Under the pieces are notes generated by a model. It made no database searches, was not told the origin of the DNA, and saw only the letters and a program-made list of their open reading frames with translations. A stretch of 64,000 nt of DNA from Acanthococcus lagerstroemiae (Eukaryota; Arthropoda; Insecta; Hemiptera; Eriococcidae): positions 58,589,535-58,653,534 of the forward strand of contig CM063111.1 of assembly GCA_031841125.1 (NCBI GenBank). The letters are read 5' to 3'. A program made the translations under genes and the position numbers. This document shows, piece after piece, positions 50,085 to 62,699 of the stretch (the first letter of the stretch is position 1; each line of letters opens with the position of its first letter).

Positions 50085-50275
50085 GTAAAATTTAATATTA
50101 GTACTGTTTTTAATATTTTTAATTTTAATAATTTAAATTTGATTTTTTTAATTTAAATTATTTTATTAATAATTTTGATTTATTATAATAATTATTTAAT
50201 TAATTTGATTTTTAATAAATTAATAATATTATTTATAATAGTATTTTTAATAAAAAAATTTTTTATAATAATAAT
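50085..50275. other. Extreme AT block in the T2 3' flank
   Basis: About 190 bp composed almost only of A and T (TTAATTTAAATTATTTTATT style). The flanks of T3 and T4 lack it at the matching point (AAATCTAT directly followed by ATCACTCAT-type sequence), so it is an insertion or expansion specific to T2. Confidence 0.6.
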
Positions 50276-50440
50276 CACTCATCCAATTTATTGAAAGAAA
50301 GCGGCAATAATAAATCGAACTCCTCCCATCGAACAACGTCCATCTAACACTACAAAAATTTATCATCATAGCACTAATTAGGTAACAAACATAAATGAAT
50401 ACTTAAGCGTAAGTGTTTTCAAGTATCAAGTGCATATTCA

Positions 50441-51783
50441 TCAGGTTTTTGAGGTATATTCATCAGGTTTTGAAGTATATTCGATTCGTATCTGATACAG
50501 CGATTTCCCCTTCGTATCTTGTATGAAGAGGAACACGAATAAGAGTGCTAGGAAGGAGAAACACGAATAAAGTGCTAGTGTAAAATGCACTCCTATCGCT
50601 TCAGTAAGAGCGAAGTAAGACTTGACGGTAGCGAAAGCTGCGCAGTCGCTCGTGAACGCCAACAAACTGGTGTAGAATTCCTTCAGTCTATGAGGAAACA
50701 CTTCTGCTTTCAAAACTGTCATTGCGGCCCCATCTGATAATTCATCTGTGACTATGAAGATCATCAGCAGGACCGCGATTGCGATTGCTAGGTTTTGTAG
50801 CGTATTTCCATTCAGCGCCTCCATGTAATAGCAAAGAGCGCAACTGAGTTGGATCAGCCTGCCAGCAAGGAATCCAAACAATAGCACGGCTCGTCTTTCG
50901 AATTTCCTGATGGTGACTAAACTTAAAACCGTGCAAATGACTCTCAAGCTGCCGTATATGGTTATGAATGTTCTTCCATTAACAGTCGACTCGAAGTCTC
51001 GGATCAGTAATGGACCATACTGTGATAGGATGGTACTACAGTTGATGATGCCCACCCCGTTAATGACAATGAGCACGGCAGTAAGCTTCATGTTACTCGG
51101 TAAGAAAATAGTCCTGATCTTACTGATACCCTTTCCTCTTTGTTCTTCAACATATTTCCTGATATCATTTAAACTGGCCTCAATGTCTTCGGACTTCGAT
51201 ATATCATTCAGCCAGCTTAGGTTTTTCCTCGCCAAGTCCTCCCGGCCTTTTGTCACCAAGTAGTACGGAGACTCAGCCATACACATCGAGGATAGTATAG
51301 TAAGTATCCCAACCACCAATGGGAAGACTGCCAGCAGTCGATAGCTCTCGAATATCGACAGCGGGAACTCCACCTGGATCCCAATGGCCGTCGCCAGCCC
51401 GTATAGTATTCCCAGAAGTTCGCGATTTTTTGGTGATGCGATTTCTGCAAAGTACAGGTTGCCTATGATAACGAGCATGCTGGCAGCCACTCCATAGAAA
51501 AACAAACATACGATTATGACGGTTATCGACGAGGTTGTGAGTATAAGAAGCCATGCGACAGTGAAGGTGGACGTGCATCCGAATATGAAAACCTTGCGGC
51601 CTACTTTGTTACTCAGGGTGTAGCACATGACCACGCTGATGAGAGTGCCGACGTATGATACGGACGCGATCCATGAGATGTCGTCCGTGCTCACTTTGAA
51701 CGGAGGATTGGATGATAGAAACATGGACGTAGCTGCCTCGGTGTAGCCTACTTTACAGCCGTACATGAAACTAGTAAGCAGAA
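50441..51783 (-). CDS. Sugar transporter (Tret1/SLC2-like MFS) copy T2, main exon
   Basis: A 447-codon exon (with stop) of a 12-helix MFS sugar transporter resembling insect facilitated trehalose transporters. I start it at 51783, after the acceptor TTTTGCCTCTTACAG; two bases complete a codon from an upstream exon that I could not find, so the N-terminal few residues are missing. Order of signatures: TSFMYGCKVGYTEAATS (helix 1), DDISWIASVSYVGT, loop 2-3 SNKVGRK, YFAEIASPKNRELLG (helix 4-5 loop), AESPYYLVTKGREDLARK after helix 6, LSQYGPLLIRD in helix 7 where transporters usually have QxxG/Y, KFERRAV at loop 8-9, and C-terminal DTKGKSLYQIR. The canonical PESP and PETKG are altered to AESP and QDTKG, so substrate is uncertain. 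Upstream frames to 51796 use a non-ATG codon and are not needed. Confidence 0.88.
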
Positions 51784-51899
51784 CTGTAAGAGGCAAAACA
51801 TTGCTCTAAGTTTTGTGAACAATAATAGGTATAATACAAGAAGAACTATGGGAATCATATTCTAACATACGTCTTATTGTGGGCTAAAAGAAAAGATTG

Positions 51900-52500
51900 A
51901 TGAGAGCGATCCAGTGTCATCATAATAATGAAGCCTCCTTAGCGTCACCTTAATGAGCCACTACTCTAGTATTCGAAGTTAGCTGATCCGTTGCGAATCG
52001 CTATGGTGGCAGTCGACGCGTTTGAATTGGCGGAAAATTGCTCCAATGGTAGCTGGAACATTCTTACTGGATGCGCAGTTGACGCATTTTGATCACTTGC
52101 AAATCGCCTTAGTGGTAGTTGAAGCTTCATGATTGGTTGCGAATTGGCATGGTGGCGATTCACAATTTCTCTTTGGCTGCTAATCGTCCCAGTGACAGCT
52201 CGGAGCATTCTGATTGAATACAAATCGCCACGCTAGCTGTTGGTGCATTCTATTTAGTCGCAAATCGGTTTAGCGACAGTTGGAGCTTCACGATTAGTTG
52301 CGAAATGGCAAACTGGCGGTCGACGATTTTTCTAAGCTGCAAATTGTCTCAGTGACAGCCAGGAGTATTCTGATCAGACACACATTGCCACACTAGCGGT
52401 TGGCACATTCTTATTTAGTGGCAAGTGGCCATAGCGGCAGTTATGGAGCTTTATGATTGGCTCTAATCGTCACGATGGCGGTCCATCAAGATGGTGCTTA
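51900..52500. repeat. Satellite-like repeat in the T2 5' flank
   Basis: About three diverged units of roughly 180-190 bp. Each runs through GGTTGCGAATTGGC, TGGCGGTCGACGATTT, CGTCCCAGTGACAGC, GGAGCATTCTGATTG, CAAATCGCCACACTAGC and GTTGGCGCATTC. It is shared with 56090-56880 and, shortened, with 45640-45930. Confidence 0.7.
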
Positions 52501-52779
52501 GGAAGCTTCAGAATATTGTCACAGCTTAGCACAGTTTATTGAAGAACATTACCACCCCCCGTTACACTTCTTCAATTAATTACGTTTTCTTCTTTCCTTG
52601 AGTGAAAATGAATAAAATGGTTTAATTTCCTGTCAAAGACGTAGGTACTAATCGAGAGTGTAATGGGAACTTCTGGGACCTTCCAAAACTAAAAAGAAAA
52701 GTAGTACATTCAATATGTGCGTAGTTCCCACATTGGTCTATGGGTGTCTGACCTAGAAATAAAATATCAAGGAGAGGAA

Positions 52780-53190
52780 TAGACTAGATGTTACCCTGAA
52801 ATAGTATGGAAAGATCGATGCTTAATTTGAAAAAACTAGTGACTTGGTGGAGCGTATGGCGATGCATACATGCAAAGTGGATCCCAGACACCGCACCCCT
52901 GACCCTAGAAACTATACCCTTTCGAGTATCGCATCAGTGACCAGATTGACGCATGACCACATCACTTTGAAAAACATTAAATGCTAGACTTTTTATATTA
53001 TTGAACTAATTGAGTATTATAGGAGGATGAAATGAGATCAGGCAGGCCATGTAGCTCGGATGGACACAAACCGTTTGGTCTATGTAACTGTAGAAAGAAA
53101 CGAGGGAGATTAAATATTAGGTAGGGGGATGATCTCACAAAATGTATAATAAATTCTAATTATAGCATCTGCTAAAAATGGCCTCGAATG
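52780..53190 (+). pseudogene. Retrotransposon C-terminal relic in T2 flank
   Basis: A diverged duplicate of 46930-47230 (GATGAAATGAGATCAGGCAGGCCATGTAGCTC against GATGAAATGGGAATGGACAGGCCATATAGCTC), with an extra segment at 52850-52960. It has stops and frameshifts throughout. Confidence 0.55.
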
Positions 53191-53550
53191 TAAGAAACAG
53201 AAGGACGCTGAAGCATGGTAAAATGAAGGGCTAATTTTGCGAATTAAAAATCTCGGGCCAGGAGATCGGTATCTGAAGGTACGGTGGTTTGTGTATCGCG
53301 GTACATGCAGTCGGACATTTTTGACATTTATTCAGAATGCAAAGGGATGGAAACGATTTCTCGATACATGTTAGAACATAGATGTATTATGGATAGATCT
53401 GTAGCCCATGATCGAGGTGGGTGAAGGTAACGGCAATCGGAAGGCCGGTAGCTACTTTCTCTCAGACGGACCTATGTCCGATACACCGATACAGAGCTGG
53501 CAGATATCGAAACGAGTTAATCAAATCCAGCATCTTGCGTACTTACATTC

Positions 53551-54660
53551 ACTTCGTTGTCAAGAAAATAATCCTTAGTTTAAATTTACTTATACTGATT
53601 GATAATATAATGCTGAATAAAGAATAGGCATACATCATGACAAAATTTTGTGTAAAAAACTACAGAGAAACCAAAATGGAAAAATGACTGAAATAAATCA
53701 TGAAACAAAAATTCACAGTTACAGATTTACATAGTGCGTTTTCGTGGGATCAGTTCTCGGTTGTCACGTTACTAAAAATTTCGTACAATTTGATAATTCG
53801 GAGGATGGCTATTGTTTCAATAGTAATGAACCAAGAATGCCGCTGCAGTAGAACTTTTCTCGATAAGTTGACTAGGAAATTTTTGCAAAGCATTTTTCAA
53901 TAAGAACGGACTTTTCGGTCACCCCGTATATGACAGAAATCTTTCAAATGGCGTAGTTCCTTCTTCAGTTGTATTCTTCCTCCATTTTTCTACTTCTCTC
54001 ATTCCTTTTTTCTTTCACTCTTTTTGTTTATTTTTTGGTCTGAAAATTCAAAATATTGACAGCCTAAAATTTTGCCGCCTTAGGCAGCTGTCTAGGTTGC
54101 CTAACGGTAAAAACGCCTCTGGGTTATGCAAACTTTAAGTATAGTGATAGTAGACTAACCGTTCCCTTTTGGGAGTTATTAGCCCCCTTAGTCGGCAATC
54201 TACTATCGGCAAATTTCCCACAGGTGAAGTCCTTGGAGGAAGTTTATTTTTCCAGGGCTCTTATCCGAACTTTGAGCGGGACATCTGGCTGTTTGGGAAA
54301 TTATGCTACAATACCTTCACTAATCCTAGGCCGGGGATTCATTTCAGCAGTTGGTAATACATCAGTAGATGGTATTATGTCATAGCTCTGGAAACAATTT
54401 ACTTGTAAACTCTAATAAAAGTAATTGAATGGAAATTTATCGTTGGCGGAGTGAAACATCATAAACTAGAATTGGCAATAAAACACTCAAATCTATATCA
54501 CTCATCACTCATTCTATTTATTGAAAGAAAGCAGCAATGATAAATCCAACTCCTCCCATCGAACGAAGTTCATCCAATCCTACAAAAGTGTATCATCTTA
54601 GCACTAATTAGCTACCTACCAAACATAAATGAATAACCGTAAGTAGTCTCCAATGCATAT
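53551..54660. repeat. Duplicated 3' flank of T3
   Basis: Closely similar to 61567-62699 beside T4: shared AATGCTGAATAAAG, GTGCGTTTTCGTGGGATCAG, TTGCCTAACGGTAAAAACGCCTCTGGG, then GGAAATTATGCTACAATACC. Its distal part (after about 54400) is also shared with the T1 and T2 flanks. This sets T3 and T4 as the most recently separated pair. Confidence 0.75.
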
Positions 54661-54663
54661 TCA

Positions 54664-55985
54664 TCAAGTTTTCGAGATATATTCGGTGCGTATCTGATAC
54701 AGCGATTTCCCTTTCGTATCTTGTATGAACAGGATAACGAACAAGAGGGCTAAGAAGGAGAAACAAGAATAAAGTGCGAGCGTAAAATGCGCTCCTATCA
54801 TTTCAGTAAGAGCGAAGTAAGACTTGACGGTAGCGAAAGCAGCGCAGTCGCTCGTGAACGCCAACAAACTGGTGTAGAATTCCTTCAGTCTATGAGGAAA
54901 CACTTCTGCTTTCAAAACTGCCATTGCGGCCGCATTTAATAATTCATATGTGACAATGAAAATCATTAGCAGGACCGCGATTGCGATTGCTAGATTTTGT
55001 AGCGTATTTCCATTCCGCGCCTCCATGTAATAGCAAAGAGCGCAGCTGAGTTGAATCAGCCCGCCAGTAAGGAATCCAAACAACAACATGGCTCGTCTTT
55101 CGAATTTCTTGATGGTCACTAAACTTAAAACCGTGCAAATCACTCTCAGGCTGCTGTATATGGTTATGAATGTCCTTCCATTGACAGTAGACTCGAAGTC
55201 GCGGATCATTAATGGACCATACTGCGATAGAATGGTGCTACAATTGATGGCACCCACCGCGTTAATGACAATGAGCACGGTAGTAAGCTTCATGTTATCC
55301 GGTAAGAAAATAGTCTTGATCTTACTAATACTCTTTCCTCTTTGTTCTTCAACGTATTTCCTGATATCATTTAAACTGGTCTCAATGTCTTCGGACTTCG
55401 ATATATCATTCAGCCAACATAGGTTTTTTCTCGCTAAGTCCTCCCGACCTTTTGTTAACAAATAGCACGGAGACTCAGCCATACACATCGAGGATAGTAT
55501 AGTAATTATCCCAACCACCAGTGGAAAGACTGCCAGCAGTCGATAGCTCTCAAATATCGACAACGGGAACTCCACCTGGATCCCGATAGCCGTCGCCACC
55601 GGGTAGAGTATTCCTAGAAGTTCGCGATTTTTTGGTGATGCGATTTCTGCAAAGTACAGGTTGCCTATGATAACGAGCATGCTGGCTGATACTCCATAGA
55701 AAAACAAACATACGATTATGACGGTTATCGACGAAGTTGTGACTATAAGTAGCCATGCGATAGTGAAGGTGGACGTGCATCCGAATATGAAAACCCTGCG
55801 GCCTACTTTGTTACTCAGGGTGTAGCACATGACCACACTGATAAGAGTGCCCGCAAATGATACAGACGTGATCCATGAGATGTCGTCAGTGCTCACTTTG
55901 AACGGAGAATTGGATGATAGAAACATGGACGTAGCTGCCTCGGTGTAGCCTACTTTACAGCCGTACATGAAACTAGTGAGGAGAA
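54664..55985 (-). CDS. Sugar transporter (Tret1/SLC2-like MFS) copy T3, main exon
   Basis: A 440-codon exon (with stop), starting after the strong acceptor TTTTTTGTCTCTTACAG (55986 onward on the minus strand), in phase with T2. Same signatures as T2: TSFMYGCKVGYTEAATS, SNKVGRR, YFAEIASPKNRELLG, AESPCYLLTKGREDL, KKFERRAM, DTKGKSLYQIRTEYISKT at the end. It lacks the eight extra C-terminal residues of T2 (a repeat of EYTSK). No frameshift. The frame remains open upstream through intron sequence to an ATG at 56079, but that extension is poor in hydrophobic order and is not supported by T2. The 5' coding exon was not found. Confidence 0.88.
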
Positions 55986-56089
55986 CTGTAAGAGACAAAA
56001 AACATTGCTCTAAGTTTGGTGAACAAGAATATGTATAATACAAGAAGAACAAGGGATCATATTCTAACATATGTCTCATTGTGGGCTAA

Positions 56090-56880
56090 AGGAAATGATT
56101 GATGTGAGCGATCCAGTGTCATCATAACTTTGAAGCCTCCTTAGCACCACCTTAATGAGCCATTACTCTAGTATTCGGAGCTTACTGATCCGTTGCGAAT
56201 CGATATGGTGGCAGTCGACACGTTTTGATTGGCTGCAAACTGCTCCAATTATAGCTGGAGTACCTATACTAACTAGATGTGTATCACCACCCCAGAAGTT
56301 GGCGCCTTTTGATTACTTGCAAATCGCCTTAAGGTAGTTGAAGCTTCATGATTGCATGGTTGCGAAATGGCATGGTGGCGATCGACAATTTCTAGTTGGC
56401 TCCTAATCGTCCCAGTGACAGCTAGGAGCATTTTGATTGGATACAAATCGCCACACTAGCTGTTGGCGCATTCTAATTAGTCGCAAATCGCTGTAGCGAC
56501 AGTTGTTGGCTCAGGATTCGTTGCGAATTGCCAGGATGATAGTCAACGATTTTTTATTGCCTGCAATCATCCCGTTGTGAGCCAGGAGCATTCTGATTGG
56601 ATACAAATTGTCACACTAGCTGTTGAAGCATTGTAAGTAATTCATTGCATATGTCTTAGCGGCAGTTGGAGCTTCATAATTCGTTGCAAAATGGCAAGGT
56701 GGCGGTCGACGACTTTTGGTTGACTGCAAATTGTCTCAGTGACAGCCAGGAGCATTCTGATCGGATACACACTGCCACGCTAGCGGTTGGCACATTCTGA
56801 CTAGTGGCAAGAGGCCATAGCGGCAGTTGGAGCTTTATGATTGGCTCCAATCGTCACGATGGCGGTCCATCAACGTGGTG
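56090..56880. repeat. Satellite-like repeat in the T3 5' flank
   Basis: The longest copy of the repeat also at 51900-52500, with about four diverged units of 180-190 bp containing GGTGGCGATCGACAATTTCT, CCCAGTGACAGCTAGGAGCA and GCCACACTAGCTGTTGGCGC. No gene. Confidence 0.7.
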
Positions 56881-57056
56881 CTAAGGAAGCTTGAGAATAG
56901 TCACAGCTTAGCTCAGTATATTGAAGAACATTACGACCCCTGTTATACTTCTTCAGTTAATTACGTTTTCATCTTTCCTTGAGTGAAAATGAATAAAACG
57001 TTTTAATTTTCTGTCAAAGACGTAGGTACCAGTCGAGAATGTAATGGGAGCTTCTG

Positions 57057-57830
57057 CGGGCGAATGTAATCTGCACACACATTTCATTTTGAAAATGTAA
57101 ACTGCTCACAGTGTAATTTGTACACAGAACGACGAGTATATTCTGAATGTATTTTGCTCACACTTGTAATGTATTTTGCTCACATTGGTAATTCTATATA
57201 GAAAACAGTATTTTGCACACAGTGCCACTTTAACGGGTAACTCTACGGTAAATTGCAAATATAACAGGTAGGTGTAGGGTAAAATGTAACGTAATAAATA
57301 ACTTAAAACATGAACGTAGAATCGACTGAGATACTCATCCTTAATACCTACAGCGCAAACTACAATTCGAATGATTAGATATACTTATATGGGAACAAAA
57401 CTTAACTCGAATGTAGCATTCGCGTATGTACGAGATCGTTCCGAAATTAACTGAAAACTTTTTATTACCTATAAATAGGCATTTAGGAGTTTGCAATAAT
57501 AGAACAGATACCTGTACGTAGTGTACGTACAGAGATAACATACGCTGATCTGTTATCTGTACTGGCAAGAGTTTCTCTATCCTCCATCGATTCATTCTCA
57601 CTCCATTCTACACCGTACATAATTTAAGCGGTAACGATCGAGTAAAGTGTGAGCAGAATACGTCCTTCAATGAAAAGGAAGAATGTAAAGTGCTCACACT
57701 TCTCCCCCTGTCGGGAGACTGTAAAGTGCTCACACTTTTCCCCTGCCTTTTGCAGTGTGTGCACTTTACAGTGTGAGCAAAATACATACTTTCGTATTTT
57801 CTGAAAGTGTGAGCAGTTTACTTTCTCCCG
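57057..57830. mobile_element. Inverted-repeat element with TTTTGCTCACAC arms
   Basis: An insertion of about 770 bp into the T3 flank; the matching T2 flank reads directly from GGAACTTCTGGG into ACCTTCC. The ends are inverted, CGGGCGAATGTAATCTGCAC and CGGGAGAAAGTAAACTGCTC as complement, and CTTCTG (or CTTCTGCG, overlapping the end) is repeated on both sides. The subterminal parts hold several TTTTGCTCACA words, in opposite orientation on the two sides. No transposase. It is a non-autonomous DNA element with a 6-8 bp duplication. Confidence 0.75.
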
Positions 57831-58319
57831 CTTCTGCGACCTTTCAAAACTAAAAAGAATAGTATATTATATGCATTAAGGAAGAGAAGAGTGAAGCGAA
57901 CGCACGAGTGTGAACGATTACTTCTTTCCTGTGGTGCGTACGACGTTTTTTATCATACACACCTGAAAAGTGTAGTGAAAAAATCATAGGATTCTTCATG
58001 TCAGTACTTTCTTTTCCGTTTTGGATACTTTTGCTCTCAGTTAGGTTACTTTTTCTCCCGCTCAGGTTACTTTTTCTCCCGCATTTGGGATACAGCTTAA
58101 AAAGTCGCTCTTTACGACCAATAATGTGTTACATAACGAACTCGATACACGTTAGAACATAGATGTGTTGTGGATAGATCTTAAGCCCATAATCGAAGTG
58201 GGTGAACGTAGCGGTAATCGGAAGACCGGTAGCTACTTGCTCTTAGCTGGATCGATGTCCAAAATACACTGTTATAGAGCTGGCAGATATCGAAACGAGT
58301 GAATCAAATCCAGCATGGA

Positions 58320-61300
58320 CTAGCAATGCCTATTAATTTTACATCACATACGTGGGCCAGTCTAAAATTTTCCCCGGTGATAATTAAGACGTTCGCTTTG
58401 TCGAGGAGGCAATAACCTTGGGGTTGAGCAGGGTTTTACGTGAAATCACAGTCCACAAGCTTTTTACCAAAACGAATGGTTGTGCCGGGAACTACTATAT
58501 GTTTTTCGAAGTAACACTAATCAGAAGTTGACGTTTCTTTCTCTCTCGGACCGTTATTACCATATGGTGGTACAAGGTGAAGGGATTGGCGGAGTTATAC
58601 AGATAAGCAAAGCGATGCCCTCAGTTGAAATTGCAACGCCGTTCACTTAGATCTCTGGCATGTTAAGTGTAAATTAGATCTCTGGCATGTCAAGTGTCAA
58701 GTCACCATAATGGATTTTGCTGCATTTTTTGCATTTGTGAGGATCTCGCCTACCTATCGTGTGTACTAATTCAGTTTGAGAACGAGTCACTTGTTTTGGA
58801 GTTATGTTCGGTTATTTAGTTTTTGAGATTCAATGGCATTTTTGATCGTACGAAGTATTTTATTGCTGTAAATGACAGAACTGAAACGCCAGTCTTGTTT
58901 TTTGGATCCGTTTGATGACCCGACTGTGTGGTGAGATGAGAAGGCACGCCATCAGCTTTTGTCCAGCAAAGGCCGAATTCGAGTTTTTCGGGTCAATCAA
59001 GAAGATCTGTGTCTCCATAAAGGGTCCATAGTGTCGATAAGTCGCTAATTTCTGAATATTATTAGATTTCATTGTAAGCTTTGGTCTAATATTTCGTGTT
59101 ATTTTTCGAACTGAGTGGGCTAAATTGAGTTTCACCTCGGACCATCTTTCGTAGGAGGAATCAAACCAAAATTCTTAAAATTTCATTTTAAAAGGGAGAG
59201 CAGCTTACAAACATGGGATATGAGTCTTTTATGTGAAAGAAACGTCACGGAAGCGATTCAAATGAAATTCAAATTGGAGTCTTTTACGAATTACTGGGCT
59301 GTGTATTATTTTTCAGCTTAAGTCTACGTTTACCAGCTATCATCGAATCGTTGGGGGATTTCTCGCAGTGGCCACTATGAAAAGATCCGGATCCACGCCT
59401 CGAGATCTAGCTCGTACGTACTGCAATCTTTCAGCGTTATACAGGCTTTGTTTATGTAACTTCAATTTGAGTCCTTTTTGATATTTTAGCTGAATTCCCA
59501 GGTAATGCACCTTGTTTTTGATTTTATTATCAATCTGAGGTGTAGTGCGATTTTGCGAGTGCTAACCTTAAGATTCGTACTTACCAGGGGGCCAACACCC
59601 CTTTCTACCCACGTGTATGATCTAACAGGGGCGTGAAGTAGAAATACCCTTTATTTTCGATCTCGGTTTTTCAAAATTCTGGGTCAATGAGCAGTCCTTA
59701 TTTATTCATTTACGTTTTTTTTTGTTTTGTTTTTTTCGTTTTCTCCTTACCTTTTCTTAATAGACGTCTAGGTTAGTTTTTCTCTCGTCATTCACACCGC
59801 CTTTTTGTTCAGAGGACTGGCGATATAGAAATAGGCCCTACGCATTTATTGGTGTTTGTTTTTTGTATCATATTTTGAGTAAAGTTCATCCTAGCTGACT
59901 TTGAGACATGTTTCACGAACATGGTCGGTAGTAGTGTGGGTGACCTTAGCTATTAGACTGTAATGCCATTGATTTTCAAAATTATTTTCTGCCACTGGGT
60001 TAGGAAATTTGGTTGGGATTTGATTATGGTATATGCCATTACTTTGGGCCATTAAAAAAAAAGGGGGGGTTCAAATCGAAATCATGTGAATAGCTCATAT
60101 GTGAAAATCCCGCAGAGCCTGAGTACCCTTATTAGCGCACGTTCGGGGGGTACGTCGAAATTTAAGGTCCTGAGAAACCACTGTGGATTGATTTGGGATG
60201 GGGGGGGGGGGATCATCACCGAGTTCATGTAATCTGAAAACAATCGTTCCGAAGAGCTTAGAAACTCCAGTTCTTAATTCGAGATTAGTGACACCCAAAT
60301 TTTGAAATAATTTTTCCTTGAGAGAGGGGCACGCCATAGTTCATGTTATTTAATTTTTTGGCAGTAATTTTCGAATTCCCATTTGGTTTGTCAAATACCT
60401 TTTGGATGTTTTGTAAACCTTTCAAATCGGTGGTGGCGTGGGAAACCACCAGTCAGATTTTATTTGGTGCTTACCATACCTAAATTTCTCGTTTCCAGGC
60501 ATTGGTGCTGGGTTGTTTTTGATTATTCTAAATCTTAAGGGAGAAAGGATACTACTCCATAATATTATGTTAGATTCCTATCGTTACCACTCATTGCAGT
60601 TGATTAAGAATTTATTTCTTATTTTTGAACCCGAACCCATATTTCAGGGAGTTTTTTATTTTTGATCGGGTGTACGTATATGAGAATTGTATCGTGAAGT
60701 CAAAATTACTAGCTCCAAGTTAATTTACGAAGCCGGCCAGTGGCGTAGCCAGGATTTTTCCAAGGAGGGGGATCAGCAAAATTTTGGGTGGAGGGGGGGG
60801 GGGGTACACCTAACATGAACTGTATGTTTTTACATTGACGCATCAGTATGTTGTGCTTTTCAACTTCAGTTATGTATCTGGATTTAAATTTCATTTCGCG
60901 CATTCACTGTGATACAGCCAGCACATAAAAAAATTCTTCATCTCAAGGGGGGTTCATCCCCCTAATCCCCTCCTTGGCTACGCCGCTGAAGCCGGCGAGT
61001 ATCTCCATTGCGCCGCATTTTATTTTATTATTATTTTATTTCACGCATTTTCTTTTTATTAATTAAAGTACGCGTATTGTTGTACTCTGTCACATTATTT
61101 CAAAATTCCAGCGAAGTGAACTTGGAACAACTTTATTTTTTCGACAGTGCGCGGACGTAAGTACCACTGTGCCAAGTATTTAATTTATGGTACGTGGTAT
61201 CTCAGGAATTTTTCAAAATTAGTATCCCCTGTGGTGAACCTCTTTTCATTCAAGGACATGAAGAGAGGGTTCCTACCTTGTTTACGTCCATCCGGATGGC

Positions 61301-61565
61301 TCAGTTCGTCAACATTACTCGGTTTGTCGTAAGCTGGGGGCATGGGCCATTGTGGACTCGCTCAGACCCCCGCGGGGCTTGGTGGCGGTCTGTGGTTAAG
61401 CCAGAGGCGTATTAAGGAAAGACGCTGGTAAGGCAATATAAAATCTGCCGCCTTATTTGATTAGAAATACATTGTAGGAACACGTGGAATCATAAGTGCG
61501 CCCAATTTATAATGGCCAGGTGACTATGAACTAGGCTGCTGAAGTGTTCATACCCTTTAGACCAA
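58320..61565. other. Block present beside T4 but absent beside T3
   Basis: Flanks match on both sides of this 3.2-kb block: AATCCAGCAT before it, and ACTT(A)-ATTCATTCG after it, correspond to adjacent bases near 53550. No gene was recognised in it. It includes a miniature element (60738-60988) and the left part of another (61403-62154). Because the rest of that second element is shared with T3, loss from the T3 side is more likely than insertion beside T4. Confidence 0.55.
60738..60988. mobile_element. hAT-like miniature element, CAGTGGCGTAGCCA family
   Basis: A 251-bp element with inverted ends CAGTGGCGTAGCCAGG and CAGCGGCGTAGCCAAG, followed inward by GGAGGGG runs. Perfect 8-bp duplication AAGCCGGC (60730-60737 and 60989-60996). 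Confidence 0.88.
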
Positions 61566-62154
61566 ATTGCGGACTTATATTCATTCGTTGTCAAGAAGAT
61601 AATCCTCAGTTTAAATTTACTTATATTGATTGATAATACCTATAATGCTGAATAAAGGATAGGCATACATTAGGACAAAATTTTGTGTAACAAACTACGA
61701 AGAAACAAGAATGGAAAAATGACTGAAATAAATCATAAAACAAAAATTACTCTTACAGATATACATAGTGCGTTTTCGTGGGATCAGTCGGTTGTCACGT
61801 TACTAAAAATTTCGTATACGCTTTGATAATCCGGAGGATGGCTATTGTTTCAGTAGTTATGGATCAAGAATGATGCTGCAGTAGAAATTTTCTCGATAAG
61901 TTAACTAGGAAATTTTTGCGACGCATTTTTTAATAGGAACGGACTTTTCAGTCACCCTGTATATGACAGAAATCTTTCAAATGGCGTAGTTACTTCTTCA
62001 GTTTTATTCCTCCTCCATTTTTCTACTTTTCTCATTCCTTTTTTCTTTCACTTTTTTTGTTTATTTTTCGGTCTGAAAATTCAAAATTTTGACGCCCTAA
62101 AATGTTGCCGCCCTAGGCAACTGCCTAAGTTGCCTAACGGTAAAAACGCCTCTG
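61403..62154. mobile_element. hAT-like element, CAGAGGCGT ends
   Basis: Ends CAGAGGCGTATTAAGG and, inverted, CAGAGGCGTTTTTACCG. Flanking octamers GGTTAAGC and GGTTATAT agree at 5-6 positions. About 750 bp, no open transposase. Its right four-fifths is also present at about 53551-54120 next to T3, where the left end is gone. Confidence 0.6.
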
Positions 62155-62699
62155 GGTTATATAACCTTCAAGTTAGGCTGACCATTCCTTTTCGGGAGTT
62201 ATTAGCCCTCTTGGTCGGCAAGCTATACTGTCGGAAAATTTCCCACAGGTGAAGTCCTTGGAGGCAGTTTATTTTTCCAGGGCTCTTATTCCGAACTTTG
62301 CGCGGGACATCTGGCTTTTCGGGAAATTATGCTACAATACCTTCGCTCATCTTGGGCCGAGGATTCATTTCAACACATTTAAAGTACTGGTAATACATCA
62401 GTGGATGGTATTATATTACAGCTCTGGAAATAAACTACTTGTAAACTCTAATAAAGGTAATTGAATGGAAATTTATCGCTGGCGAAGTGAAACATCATAG
62501 ACTAGAATTGGCAATAAAACACTCAAATCTATAATCATTCATCACTCATCCAATTTATTGAAAGAAAGCCGCAATAATAAATCCAACTCCTCAACAACGT
62601 TCATTTAACGCTATGAAAGTGTATCATCGTAGCACGAATCAGCTACCAACATAAATGTATAATCGTAAGTAGTCATCTCAAGTCTCAAGTGCATATTCA

